A stretch of 58,560 nucleotides of DNA from an uncultured Lachnospiraceae bacterium (GTDB lineage: Bacteria; Bacillota; Clostridia; Lachnospirales; Lachnospiraceae), in NCBI GenBank assembly GCA_910585075.1, contig CAJUED010000022.1, positions 1-58,560 of the forward strand. Direction: 5' to 3'. Numbering within the stretch: the stretch's first letter is position 1; every line of letters starts with the position of its first letter. The position numbers were made by a program, and so were the translations under genes. Positions 1-8,232 of the stretch are shown here, in pieces. Below the pieces are notes generated by a model. That model saw only the letters and a program-made list of their open reading frames with translations, searched no databases and was not told where the DNA came from.

Positions 1-779
1 AGCTTCTGGTTGCCGCACGCAAGGATTACTCTGCCATCCTTCGCCATATAGGTATCATAGGGCGCTATGGAAGCATAGGCGTTGCCTGTCCGTTCCGGTA
101 TCTGCTTCGATTTGAAATACCGCACATAGGCATTTTCCAAGCTTGCCACCACCGAATCAACCAGCGACACGTCAATCTTCTGCCCTTTTCCCGTCAGCTC
201 TCTGGCATGGACAGCCAGCAGAACGCCAATCACAAGGTTCATACCTCCCAGAATATCTCCCATGGCATTTCCCGATCTTGTGGGCTCGCCGCCCTCGGCT
301 CCTGTAATGCTCATAAGTCCACCCATCCCCTGGGAAACAATATCGTAACCCGGTCTCTGTGAATAGGGACCATAGGAGCCAAATCCGGAAAGGGTTCCGT
401 AGATAAGACGGGGATTTATTTTATGTAATGTCTCGTAGCCCAATCCCAGCTTATCCATAACGCCGGGCCGATAATTCTCCAGAAGGATGTCCGCGTCCTC
501 AACCAGCTTTAAGAAAATTTCCTTTCCCCCTTCCGATTTCAGATTCAGCGTGATACCCTTCTTATTGCGGTTCAGATTTGCGTAGTACATACTCTCCCCA
601 TTTTCATAAGGGCCGTATGCCCGCGCATCATCCCCCCGCCCGGGCATTTCAATCTTTAATACCTGTGCGCCAAAATCTCCAAGAATAGACCCCGCATACG
701 GTCCGGCTACGACTCTCGTAAGATCCAGTACTTTTAAATCCTGTAATGCCTGTATATCCTGAATATTTTCGCCGCTCAC
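1..779 (-). CDS. CaiB/BaiF family (class III) CoA-transferase, 3' end outside the window
   Basis: Class III CoA-transferase that would move CoA between carboxylic acids. About 260 N-terminal residues are visible; the C-terminus lies beyond base 1. Seen: GTG start at 779 behind a GAGGAGG site, an opening typical of the family (LKVLDLTRVVAGPYAG), a NLNRNKKG stretch, the ENYRPGVMDKLG block, the GYDIVSQGMGG block and the AMGD motif, whose Asp (about residue 175) matches the aspartate that forms the acyl-CoA anhydride in formyl-CoA transferase. It is the last visible gene of a minus-strand operon with the AtuA-like genes and a hydrolase. The substrate cannot be read from the sequence; the context suggests activation of an acid made or used by the AtuA-like step. 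Confidence 0.9.
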   Translation of the reverse strand, partial: MSGENIQDIQALQDLKVLDLTRVVAGPYAGSILGDFGAQVLKIEMPGRGDDARAYGPYENGESMYYANLNRNKKGITLNLKSEGGKEIFLKLVEDADILLENYRPGVMDKLGLGYETLHKINPRLIYGTLSGFGSYGPYSQRPGYDIVSQGMGGLMSITGAEGGEPTRSGNAMGDILGGMNLVIGVLLAVHARELTGKGQKIDVSLVDSVVASLENAYVRYFKSKQIPERTGNAYASIAPYDTYMAKDGRVILACGNQK

Positions 780-809
780 CTTATATTAACCTCCTCACTA
801 TGCTGTCTT

Positions 810-1160
810 TTACGATTTTGCATTGATTTCTGCCAGTTCTTCTTCCGATACGTTAATCTTCATCCGCATAACCGCACTCCCCATGGACTTGCCAAGAGAG
901 TCTAGACGAAGGCTCATGGTAGCGCCGCCTCCCAGCGCATGCTTCATCACGAAGTTGAATCCTCCGAGACTTGGTACATCATAACGTGTAATCTCACCCT
1001 TCACCATATCCCCAAAATGTGCATGCAGTGCTTCCGGAGTCACTTCACGTTCTATAATTTTGTAGTACTCAGGCTTTCTCGCATATACACAGACATTGCT
1101 TGTATCGCCTTTATCACCGCTTCGTCCGTGTGCGATATCGTTCAAATATATTATTGCCAC
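810..1160 (-). CDS. Small AtuA-C-like protein (116 aa)
   Basis: Resembles the C-terminal ferredoxin-fold segment of AtuA-type proteins (DUF1446 family), which here is a separate polypeptide. Seen: a GTG start at 1160 behind AAAGGAG, then a conserved opening with HGRSGDKGDTSNV, a central GGFNFVMKHALGGGA block and a short charged C-terminus. A longer open frame reaches upstream into the AtuA gene, but its translation there is low-quality and the ribosome site favours 1160. It sits 98 nt after the AtuA-like gene and 30 nt before the CoA-transferase, so the two AtuA parts probably act as one complex. The molecular role is not known to me. Confidence 0.8.
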   Translation of the reverse strand: MAIIYLNDIAHGRSGDKGDTSNVCVYARKPEYYKIIEREVTPEALHAHFGDMVKGEITRYDVPSLGGFNFVMKHALGGGATMSLRLDSLGKSMGSAVMRMKINVSEEELAEINAKS

Positions 1161-1258
1161 TTGTAATTTACTCCTTTCTGTCTGGTTTCCATAAAGTTTC
1201 GCTTTTCTTTTTGATTTGCCATTATCCGGCACGTTTCCTGTCCCGGAACCGTCTTCTC

Positions 1259-2626
1259 TTAAACTTCCAGTATATGCGCCCGGATATCCAGCGCATCTCT
1301 CGGAACATAAGTAGGCCATAGCGCCATAACTTCCTGCACGTGCGCCCGTCCGCCAAAGAAAGATGCTCCCGGAGGGCCGTTTAACTGCATCGGGCTGATT
1401 TCAGGAATGATCTTTGCGCATTCTGACTTATCTTCACTGAATACCGCAATCCGCAGCACACATTCATTCAGGTTCTTTAATGACTCCTCGCTCATATCAG
1501 CCACATTCAAGTGCAGACTATTCACCCCAATATAGCTGATATGGATATCGTCCGCCTTCATGCCCCGCTTCTTCATTTTCTTCATAATGACCTCTGCGCA
1601 GTACTGTGCCTTTTCATAAGCATCCGGCCATGCAAAGCTTAGCATGGACACAGTCTTCCAGCCCTTATGATAGCCAACGCAGAGCTTCAGATTATCCGGT
1701 TTCTGCTTACCGCGCACATTTCCAATCCGCACTCTGTCAGGCCCCACCTGCTTAATAGTAGCCTGGCTGATATCTACATTCACATCAGGGGTCATATAGT
1801 TTGCAGGATCCAGCACCTCATAAAGGAACTGCTCCTTACAACTCTGCTCACAGATTACGCCGCCGCAGTCAGGAGCCTTGGTAATTTCAAATGTATCTTC
1901 CGTAATCTCCGCAATGGGGAATCCAAGCTCGTCCATTCTCGGCACACTGCGCCAGTCATACATATAGTTACCGCCTGCTCCCTGGCCGCCGCACTCTAAC
2001 AAGTGACCTGCCATAATTCCTCTGGCCAGATTATCCCAATCATTTTCCGCCCAGCCGAATTCGTGGGCAAAGGGCGCTAAAAACAGCGCGGAATCCGCTG
2101 CGCGCCCGGTAATTACAACGTCTGCCCCCTGATTCAGGCATTCCTTAATCCCTTCATGCCCGATATAAGCGTTGCAGTTATAAATCTTATCAACAATCTC
2201 ATTGAAATCCCCGTCATAGTCAAAATTGGGGAATGTCCAGCCTTCCTTCAAAAGCTGAGGTATCTTTTCTTTAATGGAATCCCCTGTCACATATCCAATC
2301 TTATAGCCTTTCATATCGGCGCCGTCAGCCCACTGTCTGATGGCCTCCACGCAGCCGGTGATGTTCATTCCCCCGGCGTTTGTAAGGATGCGGATTCCTT
2401 TCTCCCAGGCCTCTTTACCGCCCTCCTTCAAAATCCTTGTGACGAAATCCGGCGCATATCCCTTGGTCGGATCCTTTAACTGCTGCTTTGCCATAATGGA
2501 CATGGTAAGCTCCGCCAAATAATCGCAGGCCATGTACTGAATGTCCCCGTGACGCAGCATATGGAGCGCAGCATCCGGGGAGTCGCCCCAGAAGCCCTGG
2601 CCGCCGCCAATTGCAATTTTCTTCAT
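1259..2626 (-). CDS. Acyclic terpene utilisation AtuA-like protein (DUF1446)
   Basis: 455-residue member of the AtuA/DUF1446 family, named for a gene needed for citronellol/geraniol breakdown in Pseudomonas; many family members have other or unknown roles. Seen: N-terminal glycine-rich KKIAIGGGQGFWGDSP, the ILTNAGGMN block, the GYVTGDSI segment and a VVITGRAADSALFLAPF stretch, all in family order. The usual C-terminal small domain is missing and is supplied by the next gene. The operon also has a CocE-type hydrolase and a CoA-transferase, so it probably handles a carboxylic acid or its ester or amide. Start chosen at ATG 2626, where the family N-terminus begins directly. Confidence 0.88.
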   Translation of the reverse strand: MKKIAIGGGQGFWGDSPDAALHMLRHGDIQYMACDYLAELTMSIMAKQQLKDPTKGYAPDFVTRILKEGGKEAWEKGIRILTNAGGMNITGCVEAIRQWADGADMKGYKIGYVTGDSIKEKIPQLLKEGWTFPNFDYDGDFNEIVDKIYNCNAYIGHEGIKECLNQGADVVITGRAADSALFLAPFAHEFGWAENDWDNLARGIMAGHLLECGGQGAGGNYMYDWRSVPRMDELGFPIAEITEDTFEITKAPDCGGVICEQSCKEQFLYEVLDPANYMTPDVNVDISQATIKQVGPDRVRIGNVRGKQKPDNLKLCVGYHKGWKTVSMLSFAWPDAYEKAQYCAEVIMKKMKKRGMKADDIHISYIGVNSLHLNVADMSEESLKNLNECVLRIAVFSEDKSECAKIIPEISPMQLNGPPGASFFGGRAHVQEVMALWPTYVPRDALDIRAHILEV

Positions 2627-2672
2627 AAGCTTTTACCTCTTTTCCTTTCTAAAACTTGATATAATATATTTA

Positions 2673-2792
2673 TCATTCTCCAAAACCAATTCCGGCACTA
2701 ATCTGGCCGCTTGCAGCCACTCGGCTTACGACTTCACGGCAAAGCGTAAAATCCTTTGCCCAACGGTCAGGGCTTTCTATGCCCGCTGTCAT
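2673..2792 (-). CDS. Possible 39-residue small ORF between hydrolase and AtuA genes
   Basis: An ATG-started frame beginning six bases after the hydrolase stop codon, with a weak AGGG site, ending with TGA 46 nt before the AtuA start. The product would be soluble and mixed charge (it contains SPDRWAKDF). I recognise no family. Part of the DNA resembles a short sequence found in two other gaps of this window, which argues for a non-coding repeat. Listed because it fills the only sizeable gap in the operon. Confidence 0.25.
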   Translation of the reverse strand: MTAGIESPDRWAKDFTLCREVVSRVAASGQISAGIGFGE

Positions 2793-2798
2793 AATGCC

Positions 2799-4493
2799 CT
2801 ACGCCTGTGGAAATTCTATATAACTCCCCTCATCCCCTGTACAGATAATCTGATGGGCAATCCTGCTCTTTTCCTGCTCCGACCAGATACCTGCATAATT
2901 GCTGTGAGCCGCATATTGAGGGAAATCAGAGGAAGAAATATCCAGCCGCAGACGGCTTCCCGGCCGTATGGTCCACACAATGTCCCAGAAATCCACGCAT
3001 ACCTCCGCTATCTCCCCGGGACTGTAACGGTCACCCTCCGTTCTGTCCGCCGCTATGGTTGTGATACCACTTCGGATATTATAGGCCTTTCCATCCGGAA
3101 ATACCTCGCACAGCTTTGCGGAAAAAGCAGTGTCATCCACGTCCGTCTTCACTTTAAGATGTACCTTGACCTGCCCTGCTATGGCCAGCTTCTCCGTCAG
3201 AGGTTCACTGACAAAGCTTACCACGTCCGCCCGGTAATCCGGTTTCGGCTGCAGAAGTGTACCTGCCTCCGTAATTGTAGTCAGCACGCTCTCCGCCCCA
3301 TGGGTAGGACAGGGATTTTCCGGGTCATACGCAAAGGTAATCTCTCCTGCTTCACCCATATTTTCACCCAGTCCTTTATCACTCCGAATATAAAACTTTC
3401 TCACATGCTCCGCGGGTAACGGCCATGCTGCAAGCTCCTGCCACCGGTCCTCCCGCATCACATAGGCCCGAATCCTTTTCTGTGGTATTTCCTTCTTCTT
3501 TAAAAGCAGGTCGAACCACTTAAGAATACGCTTAACGTCGCCATTTTCCAAATTCTTCTGCTGTTCCCATGCAATGCAATCCTCTGACATATGATTCCAG
3601 CATCCTATGTCCATCCAGCTATGGGACTTGGTCTCCTCATTCAGAGATATGTAGGTGTTCATCGCACTGCCGAAATGATGGTCATACCAGGCGTCAACAA
3701 TATAAACCGGAACCTTCACCTTAGGTGGTATTTCCGCCAGCTGCTTCCACCAGCCCTGCTGCCAGTACGCATCTTCCCGCTTTACCGCATGAATCCAGTC
3801 CTGATACCAGGGAAGCCTTCCGCCCCACATTGCCTCGTCCACCTTTGCGTGGGGCCTGTACCGACAGCTTTCCGAATAGTCCGCTTCCACCGGATGGCCT
3901 GCGTTCGACATACTCCAGCCGGTAAGAACATCATGCCGAAACAGCCTTTTCTCATAAGCGGATTTGAAACGGTCTGTTCCATAAACAGTCAGCATCATAC
4001 CTTTAACTTTCTCCGGAACCACATCCGCAACCGCCCAGCCCGTCAGGGCAAGATAACTGGCTCCAAAGTACCCGATGCTCTCCGCCCATTCCTGTTCATT
4101 CAGCCAGGCCAGCGCCGCTATGCCGTCCTCACGCTCATTCACGTTGGGCTCCCACTGACCCTCGCTCTTACCGGTGCCCCGGCATATCTGCAGAACATAT
4201 CCATAACCCCTTTTCGTAAACTCCTCGCCATATACGCTATAGGTCTCCATCTGCGCCGGGTAACAGCTCCTCTGCATTAGCACCGGAAAGCTTTCTGCGG
4301 TCTCCGGTTTATATATAACCGTAAACAGCCTTACTCCATCCGGCATAGGCAGCATAACTTCTTCCTTTGTATAACCCTGTACACTGCCCACCACGGGACA
4401 GGCGTCAAATTCCGCTTTGATACTGAGGGCTTCCTGATGAAGCCTTTCTTCCATCTCCGCCTGCATCCGAGCGGCCTTTTCCTGATCGTTCAT
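2799..4493 (-). CDS. CocE/NonD family hydrolase (X-Pro dipeptidyl-peptidase S15 type)
   Basis: 564-residue serine hydrolase of the CocE/NonD group, which cleaves acyl esters or amides. Seen: an N-terminal alpha/beta hydrolase domain with LPMPDGVRL, RGTGKSEG and the nucleophile region GYFGASYLA (Ser about 146), followed by a C-terminal beta-sandwich with the family RLRLDISSSDFP motif near the end. There is no signal peptide, so it should be cytoplasmic. It is the first gene of the minus-strand operon with the AtuA-like and CoA-transferase genes; a promoter at 4681-4708 and flanking dyads control it. It may release the acid that the CoA-transferase later activates. The substrate is unknown. Confidence 0.88.
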   Translation of the reverse strand: MNDQEKAARMQAEMEERLHQEALSIKAEFDACPVVGSVQGYTKEEVMLPMPDGVRLFTVIYKPETAESFPVLMQRSCYPAQMETYSVYGEEFTKRGYGYVLQICRGTGKSEGQWEPNVNEREDGIAALAWLNEQEWAESIGYFGASYLALTGWAVADVVPEKVKGMMLTVYGTDRFKSAYEKRLFRHDVLTGWSMSNAGHPVEADYSESCRYRPHAKVDEAMWGGRLPWYQDWIHAVKREDAYWQQGWWKQLAEIPPKVKVPVYIVDAWYDHHFGSAMNTYISLNEETKSHSWMDIGCWNHMSEDCIAWEQQKNLENGDVKRILKWFDLLLKKKEIPQKRIRAYVMREDRWQELAAWPLPAEHVRKFYIRSDKGLGENMGEAGEITFAYDPENPCPTHGAESVLTTITEAGTLLQPKPDYRADVVSFVSEPLTEKLAIAGQVKVHLKVKTDVDDTAFSAKLCEVFPDGKAYNIRSGITTIAADRTEGDRYSPGEIAEVCVDFWDIVWTIRPGSRLRLDISSSDFPQYAAHSNYAGIWSEQEKSRIAHQIICTGDEGSYIEFPQA

Positions 4494-4656
4494 AGCTCCC
4501 CCTTTATCCTTCTCCTTATTCTAACCTTTCCCTTCCAATCCCTTGATACAACTTACAAAATGCCCCGGTTAATCTCCTTCCGTTCTTCCCGGCTGTCATG
4601 CATTAAGGCCCTTTAATTTTTAATAAGTTCTGCATGTACTATTGCATATTTGCTTA

Positions 4657-4708
4657 GTACCACGTTGTACTTATATGCTAAGTATATCGCCAATTTGCTT
4701 TTTGTCAA
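4657..4708 (-). promoter_or_regulatory. SigA-type promoter of the hydrolase/AtuA operon with flanking operator
   Basis: On the minus strand TTGACA (4703-4708) and TATACT (4681-4686) are separated by 16 bp. A dyad-like TACCACGTTGTA (4658-4669) lies just downstream of the expected transcription start, and TATAACGTTGTA (4711-4722) lies just upstream of the -35. Together they bracket the promoter, as expected for a LacI-type repressor. Confidence 0.7.
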
Positions 4709-4710
4709 TA

Positions 4711-4806
4711 TATAACGTTGTATTTTTTCTTTATTTTACTGTAACATGTTGTCAACACCCTACTATATTTATGTGTTTCCACCGCTCTATTTTATAACGT
4801 TATACT
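4711..4806. promoter_or_regulatory. LacI-type operator dyads in the divergent spacer
   Basis: The 472-base spacer 4494-4965 is AT-rich and has no gene. TATAACGTTGTA (4711-4722) and the perfect 12-bp palindrome TATAACGTTATA (4793-4804) share an AACGTT core; a looser AACATGTT site is at 4742-4749. The palindrome overlaps a TATACT box (4801-4806) that could be the -10 of the regulator gene, though its -35 is poor. The central CG core is typical for LacI-family operators. Confidence 0.6.
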
Positions 4807-4965
4807 TATACTTCATATTTCTACATTATTAGTTATCTCAAACACATCCTCACTCTGCAAATCTGCCTAATAAATAAAAGAGTTACCATATAGTATGGCT
4901 TTTCCCTTGCATTCCCTGTAAATCTCATTTATCCTTAAATCAAAGATAAGTTGCAGGAGGTTCGC

Positions 4966-5985
4966 ATGACTACCATTAAAGATATTGCCGCCAGGCTGGA
5001 TCTTTCACCAAGCACTGTCTCTATTGTTCTGAAAGGAAATGGGGACAAACGCAAAATCAGAAAAGAAACCCAGCAAAGGATATTCGAAGCAGCGAAAGAA
5101 CTGGGCTACAAGCCTAATATTCAGGCCAAAATATTACGGGGGAGTCTCTCTGCGAAATTCAGCATATCCCTATACTGGGTATCGGACAACCGTATTCACC
5201 TGCTTTCCCGTTTCCTGAAAGGCCTGCAGACGGCAATTATAGAAAACAACTATCAATTTCAGCTTTCTATCGTTCCCTATGAGAATAACCACCTGAAGGA
5301 TATCCTGACCCAGGAATCAGCGCTTACCACAAATGCAATCATTATCTGTAATCCTTCCGAACCGGATATGGAATATCTGGAAGCCAGTGACTTTCACATC
5401 CCGATTGTTCTGTACAACAGATATTCAAATAAGTATTCTACCGTGACAATGGACGATAAGACCATCGGGCTTCTTCCTGCCCAGATATTCGCATCACACG
5501 GCAAAAAGCATCCTGCATTGTTAAAATCTCCGGCCACTTTTACCGGAATGAATATCAGGACAAATGTTTTTGAATTTCAGATAAGCGAATCAGGAATGGA
5601 ACGCCCTGTTGCCGTGACGGTCAATAACACAATGAAGGGCGGATATTTTGGAGCCCTCACATTATGCCGCCTTGCTCCACTCCCTGACTGTCTTTTCTGT
5701 ACTTCTGACAGCATTGCATTAGGAGCACTCAAAGCCTTCTACGAAAAAGGAATCCGCATTCCCGACCAGATTGAAATCATCAGTGTCGGCAGCGGACGGC
5801 CTGAACAGGAGGAATATTGTGTCCCTTCCCTCTCCGTGATCAGCCTGCCCCTGGAAGATATGGCCAGAGAGTGTCTGAGAATATTATCCGAGGCTCTCAA
5901 TACATTTCAATATGTTCCTGTAAGCATCGCATTTCCAACGCCGTATATCGCACGCGAGAGCTGTCCGACAATGCAAAATAAATAA
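4966..5985 (+). CDS. LacI-family transcriptional regulator
   Basis: 339-residue LacI/GalR-type repressor. Seen: N-terminal helix-turn-helix and hinge (TTIKDIAARLDLSPSTVSIV, then KELGYKPN), followed by a periplasmic-binding-protein-like effector domain with the usual late block near DQIEIISVGSG. Start set at ATG 4966, which follows GCAGGAGG; the longer frame begins with a TTG inside that ribosome site. It is divergent from the hydrolase/AtuA operon, and the shared spacer carries matching dyads, so it most likely represses that operon and itself. The effector is unknown; a sugar is usual for the family, but the neighbouring genes suggest an acid or a related compound. Confidence 0.92.
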   Translation: MTTIKDIAARLDLSPSTVSIVLKGNGDKRKIRKETQQRIFEAAKELGYKPNIQAKILRGSLSAKFSISLYWVSDNRIHLLSRFLKGLQTAIIENNYQFQLSIVPYENNHLKDILTQESALTTNAIIICNPSEPDMEYLEASDFHIPIVLYNRYSNKYSTVTMDDKTIGLLPAQIFASHGKKHPALLKSPATFTGMNIRTNVFEFQISESGMERPVAVTVNNTMKGGYFGALTLCRLAPLPDCLFCTSDSIALGALKAFYEKGIRIPDQIEIISVGSGRPEQEEYCVPSLSVISLPLEDMARECLRILSEALNTFQYVPVSIAFPTPYIARESCPTMQNK

Positions 5986-6044
5986 ACAGATATTTCGTAT
6001 CGCCTCCCATGCCCGGATGCACTTTAACTATATTTAGAAGTCAA

Positions 6045-6070
6045 ATACCCCGCAGTAAATTCCGGGGTAT
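6045..6070. other. Inverted repeat after the LacI gene
   Basis: ATACCCCG and CGGGGTAT form a perfect 8-bp stem with a 10-base loop. The T-tract on the plus strand comes only after about ten more bases, so it is a weak terminator candidate for the lacI-type gene. A second perfect hairpin with a GCAA tetraloop is at 6111-6128. Confidence 0.4.
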
Positions 6071-6130
6071 CCTCCTCCGGTTTTTTCTTTCCGGGTCAGC
6101 TTATTGAAACGTGCGCCGCAAGGCGCACTT

Positions 6131-6160
6131 AAAAAAGGACACTGGCGCTCGTCAATGTCC
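6131..6160 (-). terminator. Rho-independent terminator of cysK
   Basis: Read on the minus strand: GGACA and TGTCC arms with a further TG/CA pair around a GC-rich loop, directly followed by TTTTTT. It lies 60 nt after the cysK stop codon. Confidence 0.7.
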
Positions 6161-6219
6161 TTCTGCAAAATTCTATTGATAATTCTGATAAACAGCTTCA
6201 AAACATATTTTATAAAATA

Positions 6220-7161
6220 TCAGTTACCACTGCTAAACAGAGGCGTGGACAGATATCTGTCTCCCGAATCAGGCAGCAGGGCCACTATCGTTTTTCCGGC
6301 ATTTTCAGGTCTTTGGGCCAAGATAGTTGCAGCTTTCAAGGCTGCTCCTGAAGAAATTCCCACCAGTATGCCCTCGCTCACCGCAAATGCCTTCCCTTCC
6401 GTAAATGCATCTTCATTATTGATAACAATCACTTCATCATAAATTTCCGTGTTCAGTACATCAGGTACAAACCCCGCCCCGATTCCCTGAATTTTATGTG
6501 CACCTGAGGTCCCTTTTGACAATACCGGGCTGGTAGCCGGTTCTACGGCAACAATCTTTATATCAGGGTTTTGGGCTTTCAAATATTCTCCCACGCCGGT
6601 AATGGTTCCTCCGGTTCCCACGCCGGCTACAAAAATATCTATTTTTCCATCCGTCTGCTCCCATAGCTCCGGGCCCGTGGTCTCCCGGTGCGCTTTAGAA
6701 TTTGCAGGGTTCTCAAACTGTCCCAAAATCACAGCCCCCGGAATACTGTCCCGAAGCTCTTTTGCCTTTGCAATAGCCCCTGTCATTCCCTTAGCCCCTT
6801 CCGTAAGCACCAACTCAGCCCCATAAGCTCCAAGCAGGTTTCTCCGCTCCACACTCATGGTATCAGGCAGGGTAAGAATTGCCCTGTATCCCTTCACTGC
6901 CGCCACCGCCGCAAGCCCAATCCCCGTATTGCCCGAGGTAGGCTCAATAATCGTTGCTCCCGGCTTTAAAATTCCTTTCTCCTCCGCATCCTCTATCATA
7001 GACAGGGCCACCCTGTCTTTCACCGACCCCGCCGGATTCAAATACTCAAGCTTCGCCAAAATCGTCGCCTGACTGACTCCCGCCTTCCTACTGTAACGGC
7101 TCAATTTCAAAACAGGCGTTCCGCCAATCAAATCCAACGCACTTTCCTTCACCTTATTCAT
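6220..7161 (-). CDS. cysK: Cysteine synthase A (O-acetylserine sulfhydrylase)
   Basis: 313-residue PLP enzyme that makes L-cysteine from O-acetylserine and sulfide in the cytoplasm. Seen: the PLP lysine in NPAGSVKDR (K48), the phosphate/substrate loop PTSGNTG (74-80), the GTGGTITG phosphate-binding loop and the C-terminal SSGAALKAA and LLPDSGDRYLS blocks. The length is standard. Start at ATG 7161 behind TTGGAGG. It is a single-gene unit with its own promoter (7224-7252) and terminator. A dyad between promoter and gene suggests control by a cysteine-responsive repressor, but that is inference. Confidence 0.95.
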   Translation of the reverse strand: MNKVKESALDLIGGTPVLKLSRYSRKAGVSQATILAKLEYLNPAGSVKDRVALSMIEDAEEKGILKPGATIIEPTSGNTGIGLAAVAAVKGYRAILTLPDTMSVERRNLLGAYGAELVLTEGAKGMTGAIAKAKELRDSIPGAVILGQFENPANSKAHRETTGPELWEQTDGKIDIFVAGVGTGGTITGVGEYLKAQNPDIKIVAVEPATSPVLSKGTSGAHKIQGIGAGFVPDVLNTEIYDEVIVINNEDAFTEGKAFAVSEGILVGISSGAALKAATILAQRPENAGKTIVALLPDSGDRYLSTPLFSSGN

Positions 7162-7190
7162 AATTATCCTCCAAATCGCTTTGCTCCATT

Positions 7191-7252
7191 TCCTACTTTT
7201 TTACTAGGATTACTATGATATCCATTATATTCCATATCCTTGTCAATGTCAA
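7191..7252 (-). promoter_or_regulatory. cysK promoter and candidate operator
   Basis: On the minus strand TTGACA (7247-7252), a 17-bp spacer and TATAAT (7224-7229) form a consensus SigA promoter. Downstream of the start site, TCCTA (7191-7195) and TAGGA (7205-7209) form a short dyad around an A/T core. The remaining part of the 7162-7515 spacer holds the divergent promoter of the C39-like gene. Confidence 0.7.
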
Positions 7253-7389
7253 ACATAAATTCTCTTTTCGAAAATTGCTTTAAAAACCCACTTTTCCCGA
7301 CATTATCCCCAAATTCTGTAACAATTCAGCCATGCCATTCATAAGTTGTCGGTTTAAAATTTTTGCATGGCAGAACTGTTACCAAATTC

Positions 7390-7418
7390 TTGACAAACCT
7401 TCAAAACAGCGTTATATT
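7390..7418 (+). promoter_or_regulatory. Promoter of the C39-like gene
   Basis: TTGACA (7390-7395), a 17-bp spacer and TATATT (7413-7418) form a good SigA-type promoter, giving a leader of about 90 nt before the gene at 7516. Confidence 0.6.
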
Positions 7419-7515
7419 ACAATCACTTTGCACTATAATTATAAATATAATGGTAATAAAACCCATACCAATTTCCGTATTTGCGCACAATTTGTTATGG
7501 AAAGGATACATAAGA

Positions 7516-8124
7516 ATGAAAAACCTGTTAAACTATCAGACATCCGAATACGACTGCGGCCCTGTCACCGTACTTAACGGCATACGCTATCTTTTTGAGC
7601 GCGAGGACATTTACCCGGACCTGGTTAAATATATTACGCTTTATTGCCTTGATACCTGCAATGAATCCGGAGAGCCCGGCAGACACGGCACTTCAGCCTG
7701 TGCCATAAACTTCCTGGCCGACTGGTTGAATCATTATGGCGAGACCAGAAATTTCCCCATTCACTGTGAATACTATTCCGGGGATCAAGTGACTATCACT
7801 CCGGACAGCCCCATTACCAGGGCCCTTGCGTCAGGGGGCGTTGTTTTGCTCCACCTTTTTCTGGATGTAGCCCACTATGTTCTGCTGACCGGCATTGAGG
7901 GAGACAGAGTTCTTCTTTTTGACCCCTATTACGAGGAAGAAGATGACCCCGCATTGGACAAAGAATATGATACGGACGAAATATATTTTATCAGCGACCA
8001 GCCCAAAAAGGCCAACCGCTCCGTTTCCATAGAGCGAATCAACCGCACCACCAAAGAATATTATGAAATGGGGGACTTTTCCGTCAGGCTGGCCATGGCC
8101 ATGTTCAACACAAAAAATTCCTGA
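7516..8124 (+). CDS. C39-like cysteine peptidase-fold protein
   Basis: 202-residue protein of the peptidase C39-like (papain-fold) group. Seen: YQTSEYDCGPVTVLNG near the N-terminus with Cys14, then DVAHYVLLTG (His120) and LLFDPYY (Asp136), the expected Cys-His-Asp triad order. There is no signal peptide and no membrane segment, so it is likely cytoplasmic, unlike bacteriocin-exporter C39 domains. The ATG at 7516 was chosen because homology begins there and GGAAAGGA precedes it. It stands alone with its own promoter and ends at a bidirectional terminator. Possible roles are cleavage of a small peptide or isopeptide; no partner is nearby. Confidence 0.75.
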   Translation: MKNLLNYQTSEYDCGPVTVLNGIRYLFEREDIYPDLVKYITLYCLDTCNESGEPGRHGTSACAINFLADWLNHYGETRNFPIHCEYYSGDQVTITPDSPITRALASGGVVLLHLFLDVAHYVLLTGIEGDRVLLFDPYYEEEDDPALDKEYDTDEIYFISDQPKKANRSVSIERINRTTKEYYEMGDFSVRLAMAMFNTKNS

Positions 8125-8160
8125 CCTCCATCCTTTATCGGATGTTTACAAGATAAAAAT

Positions 8161-8223
8161 GCTGTCCCACTTTGCATCGGTCTGCTATCTCACAGCACAG
8201 ACTGACTCACAAAGCGTGACAGC
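8161..8223. terminator. Bidirectional terminator between convergent genes
   Basis: GCTGTCCCACTTTG and CAAAGCGTGACAGC pair in 12 of 14 positions, with an inner GTCTG/CAGAC stem. A TTTTT run follows on each side (ATTTTTATC on minus, GCTTTTTACT on plus). It sits between the ends of the C39-like gene and spoVT. Confidence 0.65.
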
Positions 8224-8232
8224 GTTTGCTTT

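Noticed and set aside
3591..4280. 229-codon plus-strand frame
   Set aside because: Shadow of the CocE-type hydrolase gene.
4494..4965. Possible small RNA in the LacI spacer
   Set aside because: The repeats are short dyads typical of operators, and I see no stem with a T-tract.
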